A stretch of 64,000 nt of DNA from Streptomyces composti. Lineage in GTDB: Bacteria; Actinomycetota; Actinomycetes; Streptomycetales; Streptomycetaceae. Shown here piece by piece: positions 24,938-39,463 of the stretch. Location of the stretch: assembly GCF_012034205.1 (NCBI RefSeq), contig NZ_JAATEM010000017.1, positions 1 through 64,000 on the forward strand, given 5' to 3'. The position numbers and the translations under genes are program-made. The stretch's first letter is position 1. Every line of letters begins with the position of its first letter. Under the pieces are notes generated by a model. The model did no database searches, was not told the DNA's origin, and saw only the letters and a program-made list of their open reading frames with translations.

Positions 24938-26896
24938 GTGGATTCGCTCGTTCTGCTGAACGTGCAGTCACAGGATGTCGCCCAGCGCCCCTCCGAACCC
25001 GCGGATTCCGCCTCTCCCGCCGGCCCGGTGGTCGATGTGGAGCAGGCCGAGGCCGCACTCGTCGAGCACTACCCGCGGCTGGTGCGACTGGGGTACCTGG
25101 TGCTGCCGCCGACGCTGGGGCGCAGCAGACGGGTGCTGACCGCGCACGCCCTGACCCAGCGCGCGCTGCCCCGCCAGCAGGCGCCGGCGCCGGTGATCCC
25201 CGCCCAGTCCTCAGGGCCCGGCAGCGACCCGGGGTACGCCCTGGTGCGGCTGCAGGTGGTGCGTGCGGCGCTGCAAGCGGGGCTGCCGCTGAGGCGCAAG
25301 GCGTGGCCCAGGCGGGCGCAGCTGCCGCCGCTGCTGCCGCAGGTGTGGGGGCTGAAGCTGTTCCCGCGGCCGGGCGGCGCCGACGAACTCGCCCTGGACC
25401 AGAAGCTGTCCGCGCTCTCCGGTGCCGGGCGTGCCGCCTACGCGCTGCGTGGCCTGGACCGGCTGCCGGACGGCGAGGTGCGCAGGGTGCTCGGCGAGGC
25501 GGGCGTCGACGACCCGGACGCCGCGCTGGCCGAGGCGGACTCGGTGCCGGCCGAGTACAAGCTGCTGGAGTCCAGCGAGTTCGACCCCTGTTCGCTGCAG
25601 GCCCGCCCCACCGATCTGATGCGCCGCCGTCGGCATCTGAAGGTCGCGCTGGCCGCGGGCGCCGCTCTCGCCGTGTGCGGCATGCTGCTCGCGCTGCCCG
25701 GCGACGGCTGGGGGCCCGACGGGGCCGCGGCTCCGCCGTACGCGCAGAACCCGGCCGCGCAGGCCGCCCTGGACCCGGGCAGGCTCACCCGGGTCTCCCC
25801 CACCGCCTGGAAGACCTCCGCGCGCACCGACTTCTCGGTGTGGCCCGCGCGCGGCTCCCTCGTCCGTGACGAGGCCCTGCTGCGCCGCGCCCTGGCCGTG
25901 TGGGCCCGCCCCGGCGAGGCGGTGAAGGTCTCGCACACACCGGGCACCCCGACCGGCGGTCCGTCCGGACCGCCCCAGCTGCTGTACGCGGGGACGATCG
26001 ACAACTCGCGGGTGGTGATCCTGTACGACGGGCTGCGCATCGTGCGCTACGCCGAGCCGCGCAAGGGCGCGGGGGGTGCCGCCCTCGACTTCGCCCGGGT
26101 CGACGGGGCGGGCCGGGCCGAGTCGGGCGCGGTGGTGCTGAGCCGCACCGACGGCAACGTCCGCTATCTGACCGCCCCGTGGGTGCGCAGGGCCGGTGAG
26201 CGGGACCTCCGCTCGCCCGGCGGGGGCGTGATGGACCTGGAGCTCACCGACGGGGTGACCGCACCGCTGGCGAGCCCGACCCTGCGCCGCGAGGGCTGCA
26301 CCTCCTGGAACGTGCTGCAGCTGACCGACGGCACCGGCGCCCGGCTGCTGACCGACCTCGGCGAGCTGGTGCCGGCGCGGCTGACGGCCGGGCCGCCCGG
26401 CGCACCCGCCGAGGCCTCGCGGGCGCGGGCGCTGCGCACCTGGGCGCCGTACGCCTGCTCGCTGGGGCTGCTGCGCTCGGCCGGGGTGCGCAGCGTCAAC
26501 GCCTGGGCGTACGCGCACCAGCCGCTGCCGGACAGCGACGACGAGGCGACCTGGCTGTGCACGCGGGCGGAGACCTGGCGGGGCGAGGGGGCGAGGGTGC
26601 TGGCCCAGTTCCACACGCCGCGCGGGCGGTTCGGCGCGGTGGCGGCACGGGCGGAGAGCGTGCCGGCCTGCGGGCCGCGCAAGCCTCAGGTGCTGGCCGG
26701 GGTGCTGTGGAAGTCGCCCAAGGGCTCCTGGTACCTGCTGGCGGCCGGCGGCCCCGGCACCACGTCGGTGAAGGCGACCGGCGGCATCGAGGCCTCCGCG
26801 GAGGGCCGGATGCTGACCGCGAAGGCCCGGCGGGGCGCCCAGGCGGACCTCAGCGCCACCCTGGAGGACGGCGACTCGCTCCGCGGCCTGCGCTGA
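24938..26896 (+). CDS. membrane protein with sigma-factor-like N-terminus
   Basis: 652 residues. Residues 35-215 look like a worn ECF-sigma layout: EAALVEHYPRLVRLGYLVL resembles region 2, and LSALSGAGRAAYALRGLDRL followed by DGEVRRVLGEAGVDDPDAAL resembles region 4. A single membrane helix (VALAAGAALAVCGMLLALPG, about 235-256) leads to a large extracellular part with several Cys and no known fold. Conserved in Streptomyces as a hypothetical membrane protein. GTG start after a weak GGGTCAGG site. The DNA-binding capacity of the N-terminus is doubtful. Confidence 0.75.
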   Translation: MDSLVLLNVQSQDVAQRPSEPADSASPAGPVVDVEQAEAALVEHYPRLVRLGYLVLPPTLGRSRRVLTAHALTQRALPRQQAPAPVIPAQSSGPGSDPGYALVRLQVVRAALQAGLPLRRKAWPRRAQLPPLLPQVWGLKLFPRPGGADELALDQKLSALSGAGRAAYALRGLDRLPDGEVRRVLGEAGVDDPDAALAEADSVPAEYKLLESSEFDPCSLQARPTDLMRRRRHLKVALAAGAALAVCGMLLALPGDGWGPDGAAAPPYAQNPAAQAALDPGRLTRVSPTAWKTSARTDFSVWPARGSLVRDEALLRRALAVWARPGEAVKVSHTPGTPTGGPSGPPQLLYAGTIDNSRVVILYDGLRIVRYAEPRKGAGGAALDFARVDGAGRAESGAVVLSRTDGNVRYLTAPWVRRAGERDLRSPGGGVMDLELTDGVTAPLASPTLRREGCTSWNVLQLTDGTGARLLTDLGELVPARLTAGPPGAPAEASRARALRTWAPYACSLGLLRSAGVRSVNAWAYAHQPLPDSDDEATWLCTRAETWRGEGARVLAQFHTPRGRFGAVAARAESVPACGPRKPQVLAGVLWKSPKGSWYLLAAGGPGTTSVKATGGIEASAEGRMLTAKARRGAQADLSATLEDGDSLRGLR

Positions 26897-26937
26897 CCGT
26901 GAACACCGGTGGCCGCTCCGGGACGTTCGCGTCCGGA

Positions 26938-26947
26938 ACCGATCGGT
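26938..26947 (+). promoter_or_regulatory. palindromic candidate operator before tetR-family gene
   Basis: ACCGATCGGT, a perfect 10-bp palindrome within GGAACCGATCGGTAAGG, lies 12 nt before the regulator's ATG. AACCGATCGGTT-like sites are common TetR-family operators, so autoregulation is likely. Confidence 0.5.
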
Positions 26948-26958
26948 AAGGTGTTCGC

Positions 26959-27657
26959 ATGAGCACCACCGGGGTACGCCGCAGGATGGGAGTCGAGGAG
27001 CGCCGCCAGCAGTTGATCGGTGTCGCCCTCGAACTGTTCAGCCGCCGTTCGCCCGACGACGTCTCCATCGACGAGATAGCGTCGGCGGCCGGTATCTCGC
27101 GCCCGCTGGTCTATCACTACTTCCCCGGCAAACTCAGCCTGTACGAGGCTGCCTTGCAGCGTGCCTCCGACGATCTGGCGTCCCGGTTCGCCGAACCGCA
27201 CGAGGGCCCGCTGGGGGCGCGGCTGCTGCGGGTGATGGGGCGCTTCTTCGACTTCGTGGAGGACCACGGCCCCGGCTTCTCCGCCCTGATGCGCGGCGGC
27301 CCCGCGGTCGGCTCCTCCACCACCAACGCCCTGATCGACTCGGTGCGTCAGGCCGCGTACGACAACATGCTCTCGCACCTGGGGGTGGTGGGTGAGGCTC
27401 CGCCCCGCCTCGAGCTGGTGATCCGCTCGTGGATCTCGCTGGTGGAGTCCACGGCGCTGATCTGGCTGGAGGGCAAGCGCATTCCGCGCGGCGAGCTGGA
27501 GATGCAGCTGGTGCACGACTTCGCGGCGCTGGCCGCGGTCGCCGCCACCCACGACGAGGAACTCGGCACACTGCTGCGCACCCTGCTCAAGGACGAGCCG
27601 GGCGACGGCCCCTTCGCCGCTCTCGCGACCCGGCTGCTGACGCTCGCCTCGTCGTGA
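26959..27657 (+). CDS. TetR family transcriptional regulator
   Basis: 232 residues. N-terminal HTH at about 10-60: RRQQLIGVALELFSRR, then SIDEIASAAGISRPLVYHYF. The C-terminal ligand domain is hydrophobic with no known match. Its TGA overlaps the GTG of the next gene (GTGA), so the two are translationally coupled. Confidence 0.9.
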   Translation: MSTTGVRRRMGVEERRQQLIGVALELFSRRSPDDVSIDEIASAAGISRPLVYHYFPGKLSLYEAALQRASDDLASRFAEPHEGPLGARLLRVMGRFFDFVEDHGPGFSALMRGGPAVGSSTTNALIDSVRQAAYDNMLSHLGVVGEAPPRLELVIRSWISLVESTALIWLEGKRIPRGELEMQLVHDFAALAAVAATHDEELGTLLRTLLKDEPGDGPFAALATRLLTLASS

Positions 27658-28094
27658 CCGCCACCACGACATGGGGCCTGGTCGTCGAGACGACCGTGGG
27701 CGCCGCCGAGCGCAAACGCACCGAGGCCCAGGTGGTGGGGCTGGTCGAGGGGACGCGTGAGGAGGCGCTGGCGGAGCTGGAGCGACGGGCGCGTGAGCAT
27801 GTGCCCGCCCATCCGTTCAACCCCAAGCGGCGCCGCCTGCTGCGGAGCCACGACGGGTTCCTGCTCATCGTCGACGGGGCGTGGAGCTCGTTCCTCACCC
27901 GGTTCAGCGTGGCGGAACTGCTTCAGGACTCGGCGGCACCGGCCCCCCAGCCGCCGCCGGAACCCGCCGCCGAAGAACCGGTCGCCGAGGAGCCGCCGGC
28001 GCCCGCGCGTCCCACGCCGGAGCAGCTCGCGCAGCGGGACGAGGACGGGGTGCCGGTGGTGCCCGGGTGGCTGGGCCGCCGCGACCTGATGTGA
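27654..28094 (+). CDS. hypothetical protein coupled to tetR-family gene
   Basis: 146 residues. N-terminal domain TWGLVVETTVGAAERKRTEA through KRRRLLRSHDGFLLIVDGAW, alpha/beta and about 85 residues; then a Pro/Glu/Ala-rich tail (PPPEPAAEEPVAEEPP) and a C-terminal GVPVVPGWLGRRDLM. I do not recognise a function; similar proteins follow TetR genes in Streptomyces. The start codon GTG overlaps the upstream stop. Confidence 0.75.
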   Translation: MTATTTWGLVVETTVGAAERKRTEAQVVGLVEGTREEALAELERRAREHVPAHPFNPKRRRLLRSHDGFLLIVDGAWSSFLTRFSVAELLQDSAAPAPQPPPEPAAEEPVAEEPPAPARPTPEQLAQRDEDGVPVVPGWLGRRDLM

Positions 28095-28133
28095 GCCGCG
28101 GGGCCCGCACTTGGTGGACCCGCGGGACGGACC

Positions 28134-28496
28134 CTACGCGCTGTCGTACTTGCGGTAGGAGGCGGCCTCCATCTCCCGGATCTCGGCGGAGGCGTGCAGG
28201 GTCAGCCCGTCCGGCTGTTCGAGATGCCGGCGCAGCAGCTCGAGCGCGGTCCCGGTGAGCCGTGCCTTCGTCTCCTCGGTGCGTCCGGGGAACAGGCCGA
28301 TCTGCACATGGACCACCGCGTGCCCCTCGGTGTCCGTGCCGGCCACGGCCTCCTCGATGCGCCGGAAGCGCGTCTTGCACGACGAGGGCGACGCGGAGGC
28401 GATCTCGCCCACCGCTCCGTGCAGCTCGCGGGCGAACGCCGTCCGGTCGAATCCGTCCGCGAGCTGCTCGGAGTAGTCCACGGTGATCTGCGGCAT
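28134..28496 (-). CDS. 5-carboxymethyl-2-hydroxymuconate delta-isomerase (CHMI)-like
   Basis: 120 residues, tautomerase superfamily. The mature N-terminal Pro (M-P-Q-I-T-V-D-Y-S) is the catalytic base in this superfamily, and the length and HVQIGLFPGRTEETKARL match the CHMI family of homoprotocatechuate breakdown. No other hpc genes are nearby, so its actual substrate is open. Confidence 0.82.
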   Translation of the reverse strand: MPQITVDYSEQLADGFDRTAFARELHGAVGEIASASPSSCKTRFRRIEEAVAGTDTEGHAVVHVQIGLFPGRTEETKARLTGTALELLRRHLEQPDGLTLHASAEIREMEAASYRKYDSA

Positions 28497-28551
28497 GAGC
28501 CCTCCCGTTCGGTGTCCGGAGGGCTCACCCTAGCCGCAGCTCACGGGCGGG

Positions 28552-33954
<5,403 letters not shown>

Positions 33955-34054
33955 AGGGTGCACTCCTTGCGATGACGGCTCATACGGGTCCGACCCCACG
34001 CCCTGGGGACGACCGTTTCGGCCACGTCACCGGGGCGCCCGCGCGACCGTACCG

Positions 34055-34077
34055 CTGTTGAAAGCTTTACAGCAAGA
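34055..34077 (-). promoter_or_regulatory. MalR-like operator candidate of the pullulanase gene
   Basis: On the gene strand the site is TTGCTGTAAAGCTTTCAACA, with AAAGCTTT at the centre and a TTGCTG half-site shared with the operator upstream of the alpha-amylase gene. It is about 100 nt upstream of the start codon. Confidence 0.5.
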
Positions 34078-34191
34078 CTCGTGAAAGCGGCGGCAAGAAC
34101 TTCCAGGAGCTGCCGGGCGGAGCTTTCCGGCAGGGGCGGACGAGTGGGGCACGCAGCGGCCGGCGGCAGGCGGGCGCGGGCGCACACGACG

Positions 34192-34229
34192 GCGCGCCGC
34201 CGGCCCCGCGAGGGGAACCGGCGGCGCGC
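34192..34229 (-). terminator. terminator of the Ser-rich membrane protein gene
   Basis: 12-bp perfect inverted repeat GCGCGCCGCCGG / CCGGCGGCGCGC; the loop folds further as CCCC-GCGA-GGGG, giving a GNRA tetraloop. Confidence 0.8.
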
Positions 34230-34259
34230 AGGTGCCGTATGACGATCCGTCGGCCGGCG

Positions 34260-34940
34260 TCAGGCCGCCTTGCGGCCGCAGATCACGTCGTAGGGACGGC
34301 CGATCCCGAGGGTCAGCTTCAGCGGGTCGGTGGTCTTGGCCGGGCACTCGGACTCCGTCTTGACCAGGTCGAGGACCTTGTAGTCGTCGGGTCCCGCCGA
34401 GGCGCAGGGGATCTCCTTGGCGGTGGAGTCGATGCAGTCGCCCTTCACCAGCTGGCCGCCGCCGGCGCCCGCGTCACCGGGGTGGTCGTCGGAGAGGTTG
34501 CGGCCGCAGACGGTGCTGGAGGGGATGCCGCCGCCGCTGGACGAACCGAAGCTGATGGAGACCTTGATGATGATGTCGGTGCCCGCGGGGCACTGGATGG
34601 AGTCGTCCAGGATGGCGCCGTCCAGGATCTTCATGGCCTTGAAGGTGGCGCCGGAGTCGTCGCAGTCGAGCTTCTTGTAGCTGTCGGACCCCTTGTCCGG
34701 GTCCGGGCCGCCGCAGTCGCCGACCTTCCAGCCGTCGGAGCCGCCGCCCTTGTCGTCCGGGGAGGACGACGAGGACGGGGACGAGGACGACGACGAGGAG
34801 GACGAGGAGGACGACGGGGACTCGTCGTCCCTGAAGTAGTTCCACGCGCCGATGATGCCGACGATGATCAGCGGCACCAGCAGGGCCTGCAGGCATCCCG
34901 CCACGCGTCCGCGGGGACGCTGAGTGTTGTTCACAGCCAT
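34260..34940 (-). CDS. membrane-anchored Cys-rich protein with Ser linker
   Basis: 226 residues. One membrane helix near the N-terminus (ALLVPLIIVGIIGAWNYF), then a Ser tract of about 22 residues broken by two Pro, then an extracellular domain with eight or more Cys (VGDCGG, KKLDCDD, SIQCPAG, TVCGRNL, KGDCID, EIPCAS, ESECPA, DVICGR), probably disulfide-bonded. Its layout resembles LppU/SCO3897-like proteins of Streptomyces; function unknown. Confidence 0.78.
   Translation of the reverse strand: MAVNNTQRPRGRVAGCLQALLVPLIIVGIIGAWNYFRDDESPSSSSSSSSSSSSPSSSSSPDDKGGGSDGWKVGDCGGPDPDKGSDSYKKLDCDDSGATFKAMKILDGAILDDSIQCPAGTDIIIKVSISFGSSSGGGIPSSTVCGRNLSDDHPGDAGAGGGQLVKGDCIDSTAKEIPCASAGPDDYKVLDLVKTESECPAKTTDPLKLTLGIGRPYDVICGRKAA
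34759..34830. repeat. GAC/GAG triplet-rich tract encoding the Ser linker
   Basis: On this strand almost only GAC, GAG and GGG-type triplets occur; on the coding strand they read TCG/TCC/TCC Ser codons. Such tracts are prone to length change by slippage, always in frame. Confidence 0.7.
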
Positions 34941-35042
34941 GCGGATGGCTCCCCCTTGCGGCGCGGACGAGCGGCGCGGGGAGGGATCGCGCCGCAGCTC
35001 CTCATCCCCGCGGGGGAGTTCTTTATCCCGCGCTTACGCTAG

Positions 35043-35074
35043 CGTCCGGCGGCCACAGAACTGACCGCCGGACG
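35043..35074 (-). terminator. alpha-amylase gene terminator
   Basis: 10-bp perfect inverted repeat CGTCCGGCGG / CCGCCGGACG with a 12-nt loop, 34 nt past the stop. Confidence 0.7.
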
Positions 35075-35107
35075 TCACAGGTTTGCTGCAGCGGGTGCCC
35101 GGTCGTC

Positions 35108-36481
35108 TCAGCAGGCGCTCTTGCCCGCGTACACGGCGAGTGCGGTGTTGCTGCCGAGGGTGGCCGTGAGCCGGCCCGAACCGTCCACCGTCACCTGCCT
35201 GTTGCCCTGCACGTCGCAGTAGGTGCCGGCAGGCAGGGAGGTCTGATAGGTGCGGGTCAGCGGGCCGGACTCGTGGTTGATGGCCACGAAGCCCTTGTCG
35301 CCGCGGCCGAACGCGATGGCGTCAGCGCCGTTGTCCCACCAGTCGGTCACCGCCTGGCCGCGGGTGGCGTTGCGGAAGGCGACCATGGACTTGATCTCCG
35401 GCCAGGCGTGCTGGCACTTCCAGCCGCTCTGCCAGCAGGCGTCCACCCGGCCGCCGTCGGGGGGTCCGGCGTCGGGGTCGGAGAACTCGTAGCCGGAGTT
35501 GATGTCGGGGGCGCCGTAGGGCCAGGCCAGCATGAACACATTGGCCAGGGTGTAGTCGGCGTTGTCCTTGTAGCTGAGCGTGGAGCCGTTGCGCTCGGTG
35601 TCGTGGTTGTCGACGAAGACACCGGCGACGTCGCTCTTCAGGTAGCCCCAGCCCTCGCCGTAGTTCTTCAGGTAGGCGAGGTTCTCGTTGCGGAAGACGC
35701 GCTTGAGGTCGTAGGCGTAGCGGAACTCCTGGACGTCGCCGGTGCCGGTGTACTCGTCCGGCTGCACCGCCTCGCCCGCGCCGTAGATGACCTCCTGCTT
35801 CCAGTACGCCGACGGGTTGCTGAGCCGGGACTTGACGGCGGCGAGGTCGGCGGCCGGGATGTGCTTGGCGGCGTCGATGCGGAATCCGTCCACGCCGAGC
35901 GAGAGCAGGTCGTTCATGTACCCGGCGATCGCGCCGCGCACGTACTCCTCGCCGGTGTCCAGGTCGGCGAGCCCGACGAGCTCGCAGTTCTGGACGTTCC
36001 AGCGGTCCCGGTAGTCGGTGATCTCGGAGGTGCAGGTGTCGAAGTCGGAGGCCGAGTACAGGCCGGGGTAGTCGTACTTCGTGTACGACGAGCCGCCGGT
36101 GCCGGTGCCGCTGCCCGCGGACATGTGGTTGATGACGGTGTCGACGACGACCTTGACTCCGGCCGCGTGACACGTGTCGACCATGTTCTTGAAGGCGGTA
36201 CGGTCGCCGAGGCGGCCCGCGATCCGGTAGCTGACGGGCTGGTAGGAGGTCCACCACTGCCCGCCCTGTATGTGCTCGGCAGGCGGGGAGACCTGCACGT
36301 AGCCGTAGCCGGCGGGGCCCAGGGTGGTGGTGCACTCACGGGCGACGGAGGCGAAGTTCCACTCGAAGAGGACGGCGGTGACGTCCTTCGAGCCCGGTGG
36401 GGAGGCCTCCGCGATGGTCGGGGTCATGACAAGCGAGGCGGCGACGAGAGCGGCCGCCCCGGCGAGGGTTCTGCGTGCCAT
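35108..36481 (-). CDS. secreted alpha-amylase (GH13)
   Basis: 457 residues. Signal peptide ([19 protein letters not shown], cut near AEA-SPPG), then a single GH13 barrel: [20 protein letters not shown] (nucleophile Asp), [11 protein letters not shown] (Glu), FVDNHDTER (Asp), with a C-terminal beta domain ending AVYAGKSAC. It hydrolyses starch outside the cell. There is no C-terminal starch-binding module, so raw-starch binding may rely on the neighbouring CBM41 enzyme. Clear LacI-type operator 30 nt before the ATG. Confidence 0.94.
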   Translation of the reverse strand: MARRTLAGAAALVAASLVMTPTIAEASPPGSKDVTAVLFEWNFASVARECTTTLGPAGYGYVQVSPPAEHIQGGQWWTSYQPVSYRIAGRLGDRTAFKNMVDTCHAAGVKVVVDTVINHMSAGSGTGTGGSSYTKYDYPGLYSASDFDTCTSEITDYRDRWNVQNCELVGLADLDTGEEYVRGAIAGYMNDLLSLGVDGFRIDAAKHIPAADLAAVKSRLSNPSAYWKQEVIYGAGEAVQPDEYTGTGDVQEFRYAYDLKRVFRNENLAYLKNYGEGWGYLKSDVAGVFVDNHDTERNGSTLSYKDNADYTLANVFMLAWPYGAPDINSGYEFSDPDAGPPDGGRVDACWQSGWKCQHAWPEIKSMVAFRNATRGQAVTDWWDNGADAIAFGRGDKGFVAINHESGPLTRTYQTSLPAGTYCDVQGNRQVTVDGSGRLTATLGSNTALAVYAGKSAC

Positions 36482-36510
36482 GTGTGGGGTTTCCTTCTAC
36501 GTTGAAGGTG

Positions 36511-36541
36511 TTTGCTGAAACATTCAGCAAACTTGCGGCAA
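36511..36541 (-). promoter_or_regulatory. LacI/MalR-type operator of the alpha-amylase gene
   Basis: Perfect 9-bp inverted repeat TTTGCTGAA-ACA-TTCAGCAAA (36511-36531), followed by TTGC-G-GCAA (36533-36541). The position just before the start codon fits a repressor site. Confidence 0.75.
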
Positions 36542-36554
36542 CGCAGATGTTAAA

Positions 36555-36582
36555 GGCCCGCCGCCCGAAAGGGCAGCGGGCC
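36555..36582 (-). terminator. aglA terminator with GAAA loop
   Basis: 12-bp stem with one mismatch closing on a C(GAAA)G tetraloop, followed on the gene strand by TTTA. It separates aglA from the amylase promoter. Confidence 0.75.
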
Positions 36583-36622
36583 GTACGAACTTGAACCAGA
36601 AAGTTGCCGGGCGGACCGTCCG

Positions 36623-38386
36623 TCAGGCGGTGGTCCACCACACGGTGGTGTCGCCCGGCACCTTCGTCTCCCCGCCGGTCTCGGCGACCTCGCTGCTGGA
36701 GATCAGCACCCGCCCGTACGCGGGCACGGTCACCGACTCGCCGGTGGTGTTGGCGACGCACACGAAGTCCCCGCGCCGGAAGGCGAGCACGCCCTCCGGC
36801 GCCCGCAGCCACTCCACCGAGTCGCCCGCGCCCAGGTCGGGCTGCTCCCGGCGCACCGCGAGCGCCGCCCGGTACATCTCCAGCGTCGAGCCGGGCACCC
36901 CGGTCTGCGCCTCCACGCTCAGCTCGCCCCACCACGCCGGCTGCGGCAGCCAGCTTCCGCCGTCGCCGAAGCCGAAGGAGGAGCCCTCACGGGTCCACGG
37001 GATCGGCACCCGGCACCCGTCGCGGAAACCGTCCTGGCCCGCACCCCGGAAGTACGCCGGGTCCTGGCGCACCTCGTCGGGCAGGTCCACGACGTCCGGC
37101 AGGCCCAGCTCCTCGCCCTGGTAGACGTAGGCCGAACCGGGCAGCGCCAGCATCAGCAGGGTGGCGGCGCGGGCGCGGCGCAGGCCCAGCTCGCGGTCCC
37201 CGGCCTGCCGGATCTGGGTGCCGAGCCCGGGCGGGTTGGCGAAGCGGGTGGCGTGCCGGGTGACGTCGTGGTTGGACAGCACCCAGGTGGCGGGGGCGCC
37301 GACCGGGCGCATGGCGTCCAGGGTGCGGTCGATGACCTCACGCAGCTCGGCCGCGTCCCAGTAGGTGCCCAGATACTGGAAGTTGAACGCCTGGTGCAGC
37401 TCGTCGGGGCGCACGTAGTTGGCGGTGCGCTCCACGGTGGGCGTCCACGCCTCGGCGACGAAGATGCGCCCGCCCGTCGCCCGTCCCCGCCCCTGGGCGG
37501 AGGCGCCTTCGGGCTCCAGCGCATCGGAGTACTCGTCGAGGATCTTCCGCCACTGCCGGTAGATCTCGTGCACCCCGTCCTGGTCGAAGAACGGCATGAC
37601 ATCGTTGCCCAGCAGCTTCAGCTGCTCATGGCTTCCGAGGTCGGGAAGACCCTCGGCCTTCACCATGCCGTGGGCGACGTCGATGCGGAAGCCGTCCACG
37701 CCCATGTCCAGCCAGAAGCGCAGGATGGAGCGGAACTCGTCGCCGACCGCCGGGTGCTCCCAGTTGAAGTCGGGCTGCTCGGGGGCGAAGAGGTGCAGGT
37801 ACCACTCGCCGGGCGTGCCGTCGGGCTCGGTGACCCGGGTCCAGGCGGGGCCGCCGAAGATCGACTCCCAGTCGTTGGGCGGGAGTTCGCCGTTCTTCCC
37901 CTTGCCGGGCCGGAAGTGGTAGCGCTCCCTCAGCGGCGAGCCGGGGCCCTCGGCGACGGCCCGCTTGAACCACTCGTGCTGGTCGGAGGAATGGTTGGGC
38001 ACCAGGTCGACGATGATCCGCAGGCCCAGTGCATGGGCGTCGCGGATCAGCGCGTCCGCGTCCAGCAGGGTGCCGAACATGGGGTCGACGGCACGGTAGT
38101 CGGAGACGTCGTATCCGGCGTCCGCCTGCGGGGAGGCGTAGAAGGGGCTGAGCCACACCGCGTCCACGCCGAGGTCGCGCAGGTAGGGCAGGCGGGAGCG
38201 GATGCCCTCCAGGTCGCCCATGCCGTCGCCGTTGCTGTCGGCGAAGCTGCGCGGATACACCTGGTAGATCACCGCTTCCCGCCACCAGTCACGGCGCCTG
38301 GTGACGGTGGCGACGGCCGAGTCGGCGGAGGGCGTCGGCTGGGTCGAGGAGGTCGGGACCTGGGCGGCGGAGTGCTGCTGACTCAT
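36623..38386 (-). CDS. aglA: alpha-glucosidase (GH13, oligo-1,6/maltase type)
   Basis: 587 residues, no signal peptide, so cytoplasmic. GH13 motifs: WWREAVIYQVYPRSFAD, IVDLVPNHSSD, GFRIDVAHGM (Asp), IFVAEAWTPT (Glu) and VLSNHDVTRH (Asp). It hydrolyses imported maltodextrins to glucose. A Ser/Thr/Gln-rich 30-residue N-terminal extension precedes the barrel. Lies downstream of malEFG with a 152-nt gap containing a hairpin; AAGGA precedes the ATG. Confidence 0.9.
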   Translation of the reverse strand: MSQQHSAAQVPTSSTQPTPSADSAVATVTRRRDWWREAVIYQVYPRSFADSNGDGMGDLEGIRSRLPYLRDLGVDAVWLSPFYASPQADAGYDVSDYRAVDPMFGTLLDADALIRDAHALGLRIIVDLVPNHSSDQHEWFKRAVAEGPGSPLRERYHFRPGKGKNGELPPNDWESIFGGPAWTRVTEPDGTPGEWYLHLFAPEQPDFNWEHPAVGDEFRSILRFWLDMGVDGFRIDVAHGMVKAEGLPDLGSHEQLKLLGNDVMPFFDQDGVHEIYRQWRKILDEYSDALEPEGASAQGRGRATGGRIFVAEAWTPTVERTANYVRPDELHQAFNFQYLGTYWDAAELREVIDRTLDAMRPVGAPATWVLSNHDVTRHATRFANPPGLGTQIRQAGDRELGLRRARAATLLMLALPGSAYVYQGEELGLPDVVDLPDEVRQDPAYFRGAGQDGFRDGCRVPIPWTREGSSFGFGDGGSWLPQPAWWGELSVEAQTGVPGSTLEMYRAALAVRREQPDLGAGDSVEWLRAPEGVLAFRRGDFVCVANTTGESVTVPAYGRVLISSSEVAETGGETKVPGDTTVWWTTA

Positions 38387-38448
38387 GTCGTCCTTGCGTT
38401 GCGTCAGTGCGGTCGTGTGAGGCGTGGGTGCGGGCGGGGGACCGGACG

Positions 38449-38496
38449 AGGCGGCCCGCGGTGTCAGCGGGGTCGGATGGGCACCGCGGGCCGCCT
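38449..38496 (-). terminator. intercistronic hairpin between malG and aglA
   Basis: 15-bp perfect stem (arms 38449-38463 and 38482-38496, starting AGGCGGCCCGCGG) with an 18-nt loop. It may end or weaken malEFG transcription before aglA. Confidence 0.65.
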
Positions 38497-38538
38497 ACCC
38501 GCGCGGTCAGGCGCGCGGGAGTCTCCGGCCGAAGGGGG

Positions 38539-39450
38539 TCAGCCCTTCGTGCCGCCGGCGGTGAGTCCGGTCACCAGGTTCTTCTGCACCAGGTAGAAGA
38601 ACCCGGAGACGGGTATCGCGATCAGGACCGCGGTGGCGGCCATGAGGTTGCGCTGGGCGTCGTGCTCGCTGATGAAGCTCTGCAGACCGACGGCGAGGGT
38701 GTACTTCTCGTCGTCCAGCATGAACGTCGTGGCGAAGGCCACCTCGCCGAACGCCGTGATGAAACTGTAGAACGCGGCGACCGCCAGGCCCGGCTTGGCG
38801 AGCGGCAGGATCAGCCGCGCGAAGGTCCCGAAGGGGGTCAGCCCGTCGACCCGGCCCGCCTCGTCGATCTCGAACGGGATGGTGTCGAAGTAGCCCTTCA
38901 TCAGCCAGGCGCAGTACGGCACGGCAGTGGTGCAGTACACCAGGATCAGGCCGAGGTAGGTGTCGATCAGCTGCAGCTCGGACAGGAGCTGGTACATCGG
39001 CACCATCAGGACGGCCACCGGGAACATCTGGGTGACCAGCAGCACCCACATGAACTTCTTGTAGCCCGGGAAGCGCATGCGGGAGACCGCGTAGCCGGTG
39101 GTGGCGGCGACCAGCACACCGATCACCGTCGTCCCGAGGGAGACGATCAGCGAGCTCTTCAGCCAGTGGAAGAAGGCCGTGTGCTCCAGGACGAACGCGT
39201 AGTTGTCCAGCGTCATCTTGCCCCAGATGCGGCCGGGGTGCAGGTAGTCGTCCTTGTCCGGGCCGAGGGAGAGGAAGACCAGCCAGGCGACCGGGAAGAG
39301 CGCGATCAGGCTGGCCACGGTCAGTACGCCGTGGGAGGTCAGCCGGGCCGGCAGGCTGAGTTCGCCGCGCCGGCGCACCGGACGCTTCACGGTCGTCCCA
39401 CCGCCGTCCGGCCGGGCCGGAGCAGCCTTCTCGACAGTCGTGGTGCTCAT
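38539..39450 (-). CDS. malG: maltose/maltodextrin ABC transporter permease
   Basis: 303 residues, six membrane helices. The EAA loop that docks the ATPase is EIDEAGRVDGLTPFGTFARL. Together with MalF it forms the pore for maltodextrins delivered by MalE. No ATPase gene is present here; in Streptomyces the shared ATPase MsiK is encoded elsewhere. 13 nt downstream of malF, with AGGAG before the ATG. Confidence 0.93.
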   Translation of the reverse strand: MSTTTVEKAAPARPDGGGTTVKRPVRRRGELSLPARLTSHGVLTVASLIALFPVAWLVFLSLGPDKDDYLHPGRIWGKMTLDNYAFVLEHTAFFHWLKSSLIVSLGTTVIGVLVAATTGYAVSRMRFPGYKKFMWVLLVTQMFPVAVLMVPMYQLLSELQLIDTYLGLILVYCTTAVPYCAWLMKGYFDTIPFEIDEAGRVDGLTPFGTFARLILPLAKPGLAVAAFYSFITAFGEVAFATTFMLDDEKYTLAVGLQSFISEHDAQRNLMAATAVLIAIPVSGFFYLVQKNLVTGLTAGGTKG

Positions 39451-39463
39451 GAGAACTCCTGCC

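Larger units (their letters stand above)
33955..34259. other. promoter region of the amylase/pullulanase and end of the Ser-rich membrane protein gene
   Basis: 305 nt without a gene. It holds a LacI-type operator candidate (34055-34077) and the terminator of the Ser-rich membrane protein gene (34192-34229). Confidence 0.6.
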
